In this document: positions 1 to 6,388 of the stretch, one piece after another
Numbering within the stretch: the stretch's first letter is position 1
How the letters are laid out: each line of letters begins with the position of its first letter
Assembly: GCA_023150055.1 (NCBI GenBank)
Contig: JAKLLP010000108.1
Coordinates: forward strand, 1-7,022
Length of the DNA: 7,022 bases
Reading direction: 5' to 3'
Source: Gammaproteobacteria bacterium
Lineage (GTDB): Bacteria > Pseudomonadota > Gammaproteobacteria > Steroidobacterales > GCA-2729495
Notes under the pieces: model-generated
Told to the model about the DNA's origin: nothing
Database searches by the model: none
Seen by the model: the letters and a program-made list of their open reading frames with translations, nothing else
Made by a program: the position numbers and the translations under genes

Positions 1-827
1 AAGGCGCCTCCGGTGGCGCGCTGACCTGGACCTTCACCGACCGCGGTGAGAACCTGCGGCGCATCAACGACGTGGGCCAGGACGCGTGTTCGTACTTCCT
101 GCCCGGCATGAGGCAACTCGTCTACACATCCATTCGCGACAACCTCGATATGCCGCTCGGCAACTGGTCCGATCCGCGCGACTACCCGGCGGGTGCCGAG
201 CTGTACATCGCCGACATCGACGGGGCCAACGCGCGGCGGCTGACCCGCAACGGCGTCTACGATGCCGAGGTCTCGGTTTCGCCCGACGGCCAGTGGCTGG
301 TCTTCGGCCGCCAGCGGGACGGCAACATGGACCTGTGGCGCATGCGCGCGGACGGCAGCGACGAGCAGCGCATCACCGACACGAAGGAGTGGGACGAAGG
401 CCGGCCGATGTACCTGCCGGACAGCGAGACGGTGATGTTCCGCGCCTGGCGCTACGAGGACTACGGCAAGATCCGGCCCACACCCATGACCGTATTCACG
501 ATCCGGCACGACGGCACGGGGCTCACGGCGCGCACGCCGCCGAACAGCGGCATGAACTGGGGCAGCTACCCGGCACCGGACGGGCGGCACTTCACCGCGG
601 TGCGGGTCGTGGAAAACAATAACTGGGAGATCTTCCTCTACGACATGCAGCAGCCCGACAAGCCGCCGGAACGGCTCACCTGGAACGACAGCTTCGATGG
701 ATTTCCCTCGTTCTCGCCGGACGGCACCAAGATGGCCTTCGCCCGCAGCATGGGCAAGCGCTTCATGAGCGACAACTACGTGCACGTCATGGACGTGACG
801 CCGCTCGGCCTCGGACCGCGCCGGTGA
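1..827 (+). CDS. TolB-like PD40 beta-propeller protein, 5' end outside window
   Basis: The frame is open from base 3 and ends at a TGA at 825-827, giving 274 visible residues. A GTG at 72 could be read as a start, but coding character continues upstream of it, so the gene very probably begins outside the window. The protein carries repeated WD40-like (PD40) blades of the TolB type: SVSPDGQWLVFGRQRDGN, then MYLPDSETVMF, then YPAPDGRHF, then FSFSPDGTKMAFARS-like (read here as PSFSPDGTKMAFARS). Between them lie strands of the form LWRMRADGSDEQRIT and LYIADIDGANARRLT. Such propellers usually act in the periplasm or outside the cell as protein- or ligand-binding scaffolds, sometimes fused to peptidases. 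The visible part shows no catalytic domain, so its function is unknown. The signal peptide cannot be checked. The SGNH hydrolase gene follows 81 bp downstream in the same direction and could be co-transcribed. Confidence 0.85.
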   Translation, partial: GASGGALTWTFTDRGENLRRINDVGQDACSYFLPGMRQLVYTSIRDNLDMPLGNWSDPRDYPAGAELYIADIDGANARRLTRNGVYDAEVSVSPDGQWLVFGRQRDGNMDLWRMRADGSDEQRITDTKEWDEGRPMYLPDSETVMFRAWRYEDYGKIRPTPMTVFTIRHDGTGLTARTPPNSGMNWGSYPAPDGRHFTAVRVVENNNWEIFLYDMQQPDKPPERLTWNDSFDGFPSFSPDGTKMAFARSMGKRFMSDNYVHVMDVTPLGLGPRR

Positions 828-908
828 GACGCGCAGGGCGGGGGGCTGGTGAGGGCCGTGACACCCGGCGCCCGTGAGCCGGGGGGATGATCGGGACATC
901 AGCTGCCA

Positions 909-2084
909 ATGCGGAAACGGACCCTGACCAATTTCGCCCTGGCGCTGACGTCGTCACTGCTCATGCTCGGCCTGGCCGAAATGCTGGCCCGGATCGTCGC
1001 CCCGCCACTCGCGCCTGACCGGCACTACGTCTGGCCACCCAATCTCGACACCGAGTTCCGGCCGGATCCCGCCATCATGCCGGGGGTGACCGGTCCCGGC
1101 CATTTCGTCACCAATAACCGCGGCATTCGCGGCGACGACCTCTCGGACCAACAACGCTTCCGGATTTTGGCGGTCGGGGGCAGCGCAACGGAAGGGCTTT
1201 ATCTCGATACGCACGAGGCCTGGCCGATGCTGTTGCAGGAGAAGCTCGGGGAGTGGACGGGCGAGGACGTCTGGGTGGGCAACACCGGCAAGAGCGGGCA
1301 GACCACTTACGGGCACATCGAAGTGGTCCGGCATCTGCTGGCCGAGCTGCCCCGAATCGACATGGTCCTCGTGCTGCCCGGGGTGAACGACCTCAGCCTG
1401 CACCTGGCGAGCGGCAGGGGCTACGAACCCTACGATCCGATATTCGCCGCGGGCGCTTTCTTTGCCAGGTCCGAACCTGGCAATGCCCTCTACCAACAGA
1501 CGGCTATCTGGAGCCTGATCGACAAGGCCTTCAGCCAGGAGGACGAGCCGCGGCGAAAGCGACTCGGCAACGACACGACCGGGCTCAATTTTGCCTCATG
1601 GAGGCGATGGCGGGCCGAGGCGGTGGAGATCGTCAGCGAGATGCCCGATCTGCGCATGGCGCTCGATGCGTACGAGAAAAACCTGCACGCGATCATCGAT
1701 CTTGCCGCGGCAAGGTCGGTGCCGGTCGTCCTGATGACCCAGCCGACAATATGGCGGCAGGACCTCTCTCCCGAGGAAAACGCGCTGCTGTGGTTTGGCT
1801 GGGTCGGGCCCCGTGGGGAACGGGAGAGCGTCACTTTCTACCACGTCGACGTTCTCGCATCGGCGATGGCGCTGTTCAACGCGAGGGTCCTGCAGGTCTG
1901 TCGTGACCGGGCCCTCGAATGTATCGATATCGAAAAGGACGTGCCGAAGACGCTCGCGGCGTTCTACGACGATGTTCACCTCAACGAATCCGGCAGCAGG
2001 CTGGTCGCCGAGCTCGTGTTCCTTCACCTCAGAGACGGTGCCGGGTCGCAGATGCGCAGATCCCAGGCGGTGCCGCTTCGATAA
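909..2084 (+). CDS. Membrane-anchored SGNH/GDSL-family hydrolase
   Basis: This 391-residue protein has the SGNH hydrolase blocks in order. Block I is GGSATEG (residues 90-96) with nucleophile Ser92. Block II is around NTGKSG (125-130). Block III is GVND (158-161) with oxyanion Asn160. Block V is DDVH (354-357) with Asp354 and His357. Residues 1-30 (MRKR, then a hydrophobic stretch up to ARIV) form an uncleaved-looking signal anchor, so the catalytic domain should face the periplasm. The NNRGIRG segment (69-75) before block I is common in larger periplasmic SGNH proteins. Members hydrolyse or transfer ester groups on lipids or glycans; the substrate here is unknown. The ATG at 909 is chosen because the frame is stopped upstream at 888-890 and the anchor begins at once. 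The ribosome site is weak (GGGA about 12 bases upstream). The gene is convergent with the propeller gene, with 105 bp between their stops. That gap holds only a short GC-rich hairpin and an 8-bp tandem duplication (AAACTGCG twice, 2161-2176). Confidence 0.88.
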   Translation: MRKRTLTNFALALTSSLLMLGLAEMLARIVAPPLAPDRHYVWPPNLDTEFRPDPAIMPGVTGPGHFVTNNRGIRGDDLSDQQRFRILAVGGSATEGLYLDTHEAWPMLLQEKLGEWTGEDVWVGNTGKSGQTTYGHIEVVRHLLAELPRIDMVLVLPGVNDLSLHLASGRGYEPYDPIFAAGAFFARSEPGNALYQQTAIWSLIDKAFSQEDEPRRKRLGNDTTGLNFASWRRWRAEAVEIVSEMPDLRMALDAYEKNLHAIIDLAAARSVPVVLMTQPTIWRQDLSPEENALLWFGWVGPRGERESVTFYHVDVLASAMALFNARVLQVCRDRALECIDIEKDVPKTLAAFYDDVHLNESGSRLVAELVFLHLRDGAGSQMRRSQAVPLR

Positions 2085-2189
2085 CCTGGCAGGGCGGGCC
2101 CGAGTGCTGACTGGCCTGGGCGAACATCGGCCTGCCGGGGCATCCGGCCTCCGCGTCGAGAAACTGCGAAACTGCGACCCGGTCCCTGC

Positions 2190-3848
2190 TCAGAGCGCCG
2201 GGCAGCCCTCGCGCACGTCGGGCGGGCAGATCACGCGATCGGCCGTGCTTCCCGGGCGCAGGCCCAGGATGTGGATGCGCTTCGCCTCGAACACGGGTAT
2301 GAAGATCTGCGCCCGCCCGGTCGACGAGGGGGAGTCGTAGCGCACGCTCGGGACACCCACGGTCGAAATCACTTCGCCGGGGGAGATACCCCCCGGGCCC
2401 ATGATGGTCTGCGTGGTGCCCGGCCCGTAGTAGTCGTTGATGTCGAAGATCACCGCGGACTGGTAATCCCAGTTGGTCTTGCTGGTGGATTTCGGCGTCA
2501 GCAGCCAGACCTTCGAGGCCTCGTCGCCGCCGACCACGATCCAGGGCTTGACCTTGCCCTGCAGCCCGCGGACGGGGGCGAAAGCCTTGGCCTTGCCGGG
2601 TGCAAGCCGCCCGGGGTAGGCGGTCGGCGGCGGGAAGGTCGCATTGGGCCGGATGTTGTCCTTGATGGTATGCCGGATCCAGCCGCCGCCGAAGACGTTG
2701 CCGCTCGCCGGCTGCTCGAACACGTTCACGCGGCCGGGGATCGGCTCCAGCGTCGGCTCGAAGCAGTTGTCGGGCTGGTGGTTCGTCGTCAGGAGGTCGA
2801 CCTTGCCGTCGATGTTGATGTCGACCACCTCGACATTGAACGGCCTGCCCTGGCCTGCCCCGACGATGTTCCCCTGGCGTACGAAGGGCCCGTTGACCGG
2901 GTCGACGACACTCCAGGTCTGGCCCACCGGCGCACCGTAGATCTTGACGAACCCGTTGAGTATGAAGAACGAGCTGGCGATCAGTTCCGGCACGCCATCG
3001 TTCTCGAAATCGTAGGCCTCGATGGCGATATCCGGTCCGGAGGGCTCCAGCAACAGGTGCTCTTCCCACTGCACGGTGGGGGACAGCGCCGGGCCGGGGT
3101 TCTTGAAGTAGACGATCTCGCCGGTGAAAAAGCACACGCTGCCGTAGCCGGCGACCTTGAACGAGGAGCGGACCGTGGCGATGTCCTTCAGCCCGTCGGC
3201 ATCCATGTCGACGAACACCATGTCGTGGTAGAAACGCGGCTTGCTGGTGATGTTGTCGCAGCTGTCGCCGGGCGGCCCGCCGGTGCTCTGGTGGACGATG
3301 TACTCCTGGCGGTTGGGGTCATCGAGGTTGATCAGTGACAGCCGGCCCGGGGGGATCGCGGGGTGGAAGCCCTGCGGCACCGCGACGGCTTCGAATGGCA
3401 CCACGCCGTCGGGGACGCGGATCGCGTCGTTGGGCCAGTTCATGGTGTTCGGGGGCCCGATCACCGGCGGGCCGCCGATGTCGGACAACTCCTCCACGTC
3501 CGCGTCCTTGTCGAAGGTCAGCGGGTCGAGCGTGCCGAGGCTGCGGATGCGCGCCACGAGGTCCCGCTCGAAGTAGGACGTCACGACCATCCCGGTGGGG
3601 TCTTTCAGCACGTTGAAGAAGCTGGTGACCATCAGGTCCTCGCTGGGGCCGGATGGACTGCCGTAGGTATCGATGCGGGTGAAGGCGGGATTGAAGTTGA
3701 GGTCGAGCACGCCCTGCTTCCACACCGCCGGGCAGTAGTTCTGTGCTGCCACCGGCCCGCTGGCCAGCAGGGGCAGTAGCGCCGTACCGGCCACCATGGC
3801 CGCGCGACGCAGCCTCCGACCCACTCGAAAAGCGCGTCCGTGTAGCAC
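2190..3848 (-). CDS. Secreted FG-GAP/VCBS-like beta-propeller protein
   Basis: This 552-residue protein begins with a basic N-terminus, a hydrophobic core (AAMVAGTALLPLLAS) and a likely signal-peptidase site at VAA|QNY (about residue 35/36). Three Asp-rich loops of the FG-GAP/VCBS calcium-binding type are visible: DMDADGLKD (214-222), DFENDGVPE (280-288) and DINIDGKVD (343-351). Each is followed by a hydrophobic strand, as in integrin-alpha-like propellers. The C-terminal 200 residues keep propeller-like strands (PWIVVGGDEASKVWLL) but no clear Asp loop. Six cysteines remain in the mature protein (39, 197, 239, 362, 541, 549), which fits an oxidised extracytoplasmic protein. The start is a GTG at 3848, supported by a strong ribosome site; a later in-frame ATG (residue 18) would remove the basic n-region. 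FG-GAP proteins are usually adhesion or binding proteins. No enzymatic domain or C-terminal sorting signal is seen, and the specific role is unknown. Confidence 0.85.
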   Translation of the reverse strand: MLHGRAFRVGRRLRRAAMVAGTALLPLLASGPVAAQNYCPAVWKQGVLDLNFNPAFTRIDTYGSPSGPSEDLMVTSFFNVLKDPTGMVVTSYFERDLVARIRSLGTLDPLTFDKDADVEELSDIGGPPVIGPPNTMNWPNDAIRVPDGVVPFEAVAVPQGFHPAIPPGRLSLINLDDPNRQEYIVHQSTGGPPGDSCDNITSKPRFYHDMVFVDMDADGLKDIATVRSSFKVAGYGSVCFFTGEIVYFKNPGPALSPTVQWEEHLLLEPSGPDIAIEAYDFENDGVPELIASSFFILNGFVKIYGAPVGQTWSVVDPVNGPFVRQGNIVGAGQGRPFNVEVVDINIDGKVDLLTTNHQPDNCFEPTLEPIPGRVNVFEQPASGNVFGGGWIRHTIKDNIRPNATFPPPTAYPGRLAPGKAKAFAPVRGLQGKVKPWIVVGGDEASKVWLLTPKSTSKTNWDYQSAVIFDINDYYGPGTTQTIMGPGGISPGEVISTVGVPSVRYDSPSSTGRAQIFIPVFEAKRIHILGLRPGSTADRVICPPDVREGCPAL

Positions 3849-3852
3849 TGAT

Positions 3853-3860
3853 CCTTCCTC
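3853..3860 (-). promoter_or_regulatory. Ribosome binding site for the FG-GAP gene (decides a GTG start)
   Basis: On the minus strand GAGGAAGG lies four bases before the GTG at 3848. This is a near-consensus Shine-Dalgarno sequence at short but usable spacing. It supports the GTG start over the internal ATG (residue 18), which lacks a comparable site. Confidence 0.7.
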
Positions 3861-3911
3861 CCCGTTGTGCCCCGGGTGCGCAAACGGCGCGGCCGGGTTG
3901 TGATCTATTCT

Positions 3912-3947
3912 GCGCCGACCCTACCGTGATGAGTCGGCGCTCGTCAA
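3912..3947 (-). promoter_or_regulatory. Candidate sigma70 promoter with overlapping dyad, for the FG-GAP gene
   Basis: Reading leftward, TTGACG (plus-strand 3942-3947) is followed after 18 bases by TAGGGT (3918-3923). This is a good -35 and a poor -10, about 70 bases before the GTG start. The spacer and -10 are covered by a perfect 8-bp inverted repeat, GCGCCGAC (3912-3919) and GTCGGCGC (3933-3940), whose arm centres are 21 bp apart. A dyad with two-turn spacing over a promoter is what a dimeric repressor site looks like. No regulator gene is nearby, and the assignment is inference from spacing alone. Confidence 0.35.
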
Positions 3948-4151
3948 TGATCACCGCGCAGCGGCCGCGTGCGGGTGCACCGCGCGCGTCAGTCGCTGGG
4001 CGAGCAACGCGCTGCAACCTCCTGATGAGCTGGCGGCTGACAGCGCGTTACCGTGTTGCGACAGGGCGTCCCGGCAGGCAGCACGGGGCCCCATCCACGC
4101 GCGCCATTTACCCTAATCTGGCCCGCAGAATTTTTTTAGCCATCACCCCCC

Positions 4152-4180
4152 TTGGCCGCGACGCCGGGGCAGACTACTCT
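4152..4180 (+). promoter_or_regulatory. Weak candidate sigma70 promoter for the PEP-CTERM gene
   Basis: TTGGCC (4152-4157) and TACTCT (4175-4180) are separated by 17 bases and lie about 70 bases upstream of the ATG at 4249. Matches are 4 of 6 and 3 of 6, so in GC-rich DNA this could be chance. Confidence 0.2.
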
Positions 4181-4248
4181 TGCAGGCAGCCGGACAAACT
4201 AAGCCGGCGACGACAACAACAAGATTCACCCCGGGGGATGCCTTGATC

Positions 4249-5043
4249 ATGTCGAACCCAACCGTCACGCGGGGCCCCGCTCGGGGCGTGTTCACGGCGG
4301 CGCTGGCAGCTGTCGCCATCGCCTGGTCGCAGGCCGCCTCGGCGGTGGCCGTGCCGGTGCTCTACGTGTCGGTGGACGGGGCGCCCGAAGTGTCCTTCGA
4401 GTTCGACCAGGCCTGCGATGGCACCAAGGCGGTGGTCTGCGTCGGCACCGGCGCCGCGGGCGACCTGTCGATCGACCTGTTCGAATTGACGGCCGATCCC
4501 GATCCCTACGTGACCGCGGCGATGAGCCTCTACAACAGCTCGCTTTCCAGCACGATCTCCGTGGTGGCGACGGTGCTCTTTCCCCTCGTGGGCAGTTACG
4601 CCTCGCCGGACGTCGGCCTCGGCACCGGCCTCGTCAACAACGTCTTCGGCGGGGGCATCTTCAACCTGACTGTCGAAGCCTTGGTGGATCCACCGTCCTT
4701 GCCGCTCGCGTTCATCGATGAGGCCTCGCCCGGCGTGCCGCTCAGCGTGTGCGAAGACCTGGGCTTCGACCCGGCCTGCCAGTCGGTCGTCGGCGTGTCG
4801 CTCGCCCAGTCCGGTCCGGGCACGCTCGACGTGTTGTCTTACATCGCACTGCGGCTCACGTTCGACCTGAGCCCCGACACGGCGGCCACGATCGGCCTCG
4901 CCCCCGGCGAAGACTTCGACGGCGCCGCCTACTTCTCCGTGACACCGCAGGCGGCGGTGCCGCTGCCCGCCGCGGCGTGGATGCTGCTCTCGGGACTGGG
5001 CACCTTGCTCGCCCTGCGGCGCAAGGCAGCCAGCGCGTCCTAG
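4249..5043 (+). CDS. PEP-CTERM (VPLPA-type) sorting-signal protein of unknown function
   Basis: This 264-residue protein has an N-terminal signal peptide (hydrophobic residues 14-30, likely cleavage at ASA|VAV, about 32/33). It ends with the tripartite signal of exosortase substrates: VPLPA (237-241), a hydrophobic helix AAWMLLSGLGTLLAL (242-256) and a basic cluster RRK (257-259). Exosortase cleaves at such signals and the protein is then displayed or released at the outer envelope, often in exopolysaccharide-producing bacteria. The mature body (33-236) is rich in small and hydrophobic residues, looks beta-rich, and has two close cysteine pairs (56/64 and 168/177). I do not recognise its fold. 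The ATG at 4249 is chosen because the signal peptide follows directly. A GGGGGA lies 10 bases upstream, and an in-frame TTG two codons earlier is the main alternative. Longer readings back to 4180 only add a polar stretch. No exosortase gene is in the window. The stop is convergent with the alpha/beta hydrolase, 69 bp away. Confidence 0.85.
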   Translation: MSNPTVTRGPARGVFTAALAAVAIAWSQAASAVAVPVLYVSVDGAPEVSFEFDQACDGTKAVVCVGTGAAGDLSIDLFELTADPDPYVTAAMSLYNSSLSSTISVVATVLFPLVGSYASPDVGLGTGLVNNVFGGGIFNLTVEALVDPPSLPLAFIDEASPGVPLSVCEDLGFDPACQSVVGVSLAQSGPGTLDVLSYIALRLTFDLSPDTAATIGLAPGEDFDGAAYFSVTPQAAVPLPAAAWMLLSGLGTLLALRRKAASAS

Positions 5044-5097
5044 GAACAGGTGCCGGTCCTTCGGTTTCGAAAAGCCCGAGGAACAGGTACCGGCACC
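5042..5097. repeat. Paired direct/inverted repeat between convergent genes (REP-like or bidirectional terminator)
   Basis: Two copies of AGGAACAGGTRCCGG lie at 5042-5056 and 5079-5093, 14 of 15 bases alike and 37 bp apart. The same region also folds: GGTGCCGGT (5049-5057) is perfectly complementary to ACCGGCACC (5089-5097). Inside is a smaller stem, TCGG (5061-5064) with CCGA (5076-5079), around TTTCGAAA. The first copy overlaps the TAG of the PEP-CTERM gene, and the second ends 16 bp before the end of the convergent hydrolase gene. A two-unit palindromic element in such a gap is typical of REP-like elements and can also stop transcription from both sides. No T-run follows, so factor-independent termination is uncertain. 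Confidence 0.5.
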
Positions 5098-5112
5098 GTA
5101 TCCGCGCTTCGT

Positions 5113-6204
5113 TCAGTTCCGCCTCAAGAACCACCTGAACGGTGAATCCGCGCGCAGCCGCCAGGATGGCCGGTCGTTCGCCGGAGACACATTTTTACCC
5201 TGGTCGGTCCGGGCCGGTTCGGCCGCCTCGGTGGCGGGCTCGGCACGCTGCTGGGGCACTGCCGGGGCCGGATCGCTGCCGGTCGCCGTTTCCGGCGGTT
5301 GGGGCTCCTGGACGGTCGTGACCACTGACTGGGTACCGGCCGGGGGAGAGGACTCGGCCCCGGAAATGACCGTCCCCGCATTCTGTCCTGCCATTGCCGC
5401 CTGGATATAGGGCCTGGCCGCATCGAGCATCCGCGACGGGCTGTGCCCGACGCCGTTGACGATGACCTTGCGGTGCACCGGCCGGCCGAAGTGCCGGGCG
5501 AGGTGGTCGAAGAACTTCAGCCCGCGATCGTAGCGGTTGCGCCCCTGGCGGTTCGCCTCGCAGCTGGTGTCGAGGTACTTGTCGACCTTGGTGTCGAGGC
5601 TGCCGAGCATGTAGATGACGTCCCGCTCGGCGTAGTCGCGCGCGATGCCCCCTCCCATGTAATCGTTCGGATCCTCCAGCCCGTACTTGTACTCGTTGTA
5701 GTCCGGGCAGTCGCCGCCCACCGGGCGGGTCCCGTCCAGATACAGGTAGGAACTCGGATTGGCGACGATGAAGGTCAGTCCCTGCAGGCGCGTGCCTGCC
5801 GCGTAGCGGGTGACGAACTGCCCGCCGGCGCTGTGCCCGGCGACTGCCACGCCGTGGTACATCTCCACCATCCGGTCGAGCACCTCGTAGGAGCTGACCC
5901 GCTCGGCATCCTTCGAACGGTCACCGCGCTTCCAGCCGCCCGAGGTCCAGTACAGGCCGGGACCGGAATCCTGGAAATGCGGGGCGATGACCAGGGTGTC
6001 GAGATCGTCGAGGTAGCCGAGATAGTCGTCGGCGTTGCGATTCGTGCCGTGGATCACGAACACGGCCGGACCGTGCTTGTCGTTGGAACAGTACGGCACG
6101 TAGGAGGCGCCGACCGGAAACCGGTGGGTACAGTTCACCGCGGCCGTCGCCGCGCCGCTCGCCAGCCCCAGCAGGACCAGCACAGAAGTCATCACCGCTC
6201 GCAT
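5113..6204 (-). CDS. Secreted alpha/beta hydrolase with a disordered C-terminal tail (paralogue 1)
   Basis: This 363-residue protein has a signal peptide (residues 1-22, ending ATAA). It then has a single alpha/beta hydrolase domain: oxyanion-region motif VIHGTNRNADDY (50-61), nucleophile elbow GHSAGG with Ser125, the likely acid Asp204 in LGSLDTKVD, and His254 in GVGHSPSRM. Cysteines 25, 39, 166 and 215 could form two disulphides in the periplasm or outside. The overall layout resembles secreted esterases of the PHB depolymerase/feruloyl esterase type, but the substrate cannot be read from the sequence. From about residue 271 a tail rich in Pro, Ala, Glu, Thr and Gln follows, ending in a basic aromatic patch (SWRLRADSPFRWFLRRN). 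The start is ATG 6204 because GGAGG lies five bases upstream; an in-frame GTG at 6216 would begin before that site. The paralogue gene lies upstream in the same direction, 181 bp away. Confidence 0.87.
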   Translation of the reverse strand: MRAVMTSVLVLLGLASGAATAAVNCTHRFPVGASYVPYCSNDKHGPAVFVIHGTNRNADDYLGYLDDLDTLVIAPHFQDSGPGLYWTSGGWKRGDRSKDAERVSSYEVLDRMVEMYHGVAVAGHSAGGQFVTRYAAGTRLQGLTFIVANPSSYLYLDGTRPVGGDCPDYNEYKYGLEDPNDYMGGGIARDYAERDVIYMLGSLDTKVDKYLDTSCEANRQGRNRYDRGLKFFDHLARHFGRPVHRKVIVNGVGHSPSRMLDAARPYIQAAMAGQNAGTVISGAESSPPAGTQSVVTTVQEPQPPETATGSDPAPAVPQQRAEPATEAAEPARTDQGKNVSPANDRPSWRLRADSPFRWFLRRN

Positions 6205-6209
6205 CGCAG

Positions 6210-6214
6210 CCTCC
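6210..6214 (-). promoter_or_regulatory. Ribosome binding site deciding the hydrolase start
   Basis: GGAGG on the minus strand ends five bases before ATG 6204. It lies inside the coding extension that a GTG start at 6216 would give, which argues that the ATG is the true start. Confidence 0.75.
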
Positions 6215-6253
6215 ACGTGTCCAACGCAACCCAGGTCCAGTGTAGGGAGGCGT

Positions 6254-6281
6254 GAAATAGCGACTACGACGCAGTTCTCAA
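6254..6281 (-). promoter_or_regulatory. Candidate sigma70 promoter for the tailed hydrolase
   Basis: Reading leftward, TTGAGA (plus-strand 6276-6281, 5 of 6 matches) and TATTTC (6254-6259, 3 of 6) are separated by 16 bases. They lie in a locally AT-richer stretch between the two hydrolase genes, about 50 bases before the ATG. If real, the tailed copy can be transcribed independently of its upstream paralogue. Confidence 0.35.
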
Positions 6282-6362
6282 CAAACTCCGGGTTATGTTC
6301 AGCAGCGGAAAATAGTCGCGGTCGGCCGGCGGGTGCTGCGATGCATCCGTGGAAACGCCATG

Positions 6363-6388
6363 TGGCCGCGGCGAGGCAGCCGCGGTCA
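6363..6388 (-). terminator. GC-rich hairpin at the end of the upstream hydrolase gene
   Basis: A 10-bp stem with one G-T wobble (6363-6372 with 6379-6388, core CCGCGGC/GCCGCGG, loop of six) starts at the TGA stop of the paralogue. No T-run follows on the minus strand, so it may be a Rho-dependent pause, a transcript-end stabiliser or chance in GC-rich DNA. Confidence 0.35.

Larger units (their letters stand above)
3849..4248. other. 400-bp divergent intergenic region
   Basis: This gap separates the start of the leftward FG-GAP gene from the start of the rightward sortable protein. I see no convincing gene in it; the open frames crossing it show no family features. It should hold the promoters of both neighbours. 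It contains an 8-bp inverted repeat (3912-3919 / 3933-3940) within a leftward promoter candidate, and a 9-bp perfect inverted repeat (AACGCGCTG 4006-4014 / CAGCGCGTT 4041-4049). It also has an isolated T7 run at 4131-4137 and a weak rightward promoter candidate at 4152-4180. The ACGCGC/GCGCGT hexamer recurs several times between about 3980 and 4102. Confidence 0.75.

Noticed and set aside
864..883. CCCGGC/GCCGGG hairpin between the PD40 and SGNH genes
   Set aside because: Six-bp stem in very GC-rich sequence with no T-run; not distinguishable from chance.
2134..2148. GCCGG/CCGGC hairpin in the gap between the SGNH and FG-GAP genes
   Set aside because: Five-bp stem with no T-run on either strand; too weak to call a terminator.
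2161..2176. Tandem AAACTGCG duplication
   Set aside because: Only two 8-bp copies, no sign of a larger repeat or function.
2271..3338. Long open frame on the + strand opposite the FG-GAP gene
   Set aside because: It is a shadow of a GC-rich gene: His/Asp/Val/Arg-rich composition, no domain, no ribosome site, and the minus frame has clear repeats and a signal peptide.
4119..4135. Possible sigma54 site beginning TGGCCCG upstream of the PEP-CTERM gene, as known for some exosortase substrates
   Set aside because: The -24 part fits but the required GC of the -12 element is absent (ATTTT where TTGCW is expected). Another TTGCA at 4180-4184 has its GG two bases out of register.
4117..4137. TCTG-GCCCG-CAGA followed by a T7 run, resembling a small terminator
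   Set aside because: The stem is only four bp, no + strand gene ends nearby, and it lies between divergent genes; more likely an AT-rich upstream element or chance.
5443..6255. Long + strand open frame opposite the tailed hydrolase
   Set aside because: Val/Ala-rich complement of the hydrolase codons with no family features; the minus frame holds the complete catalytic motifs.
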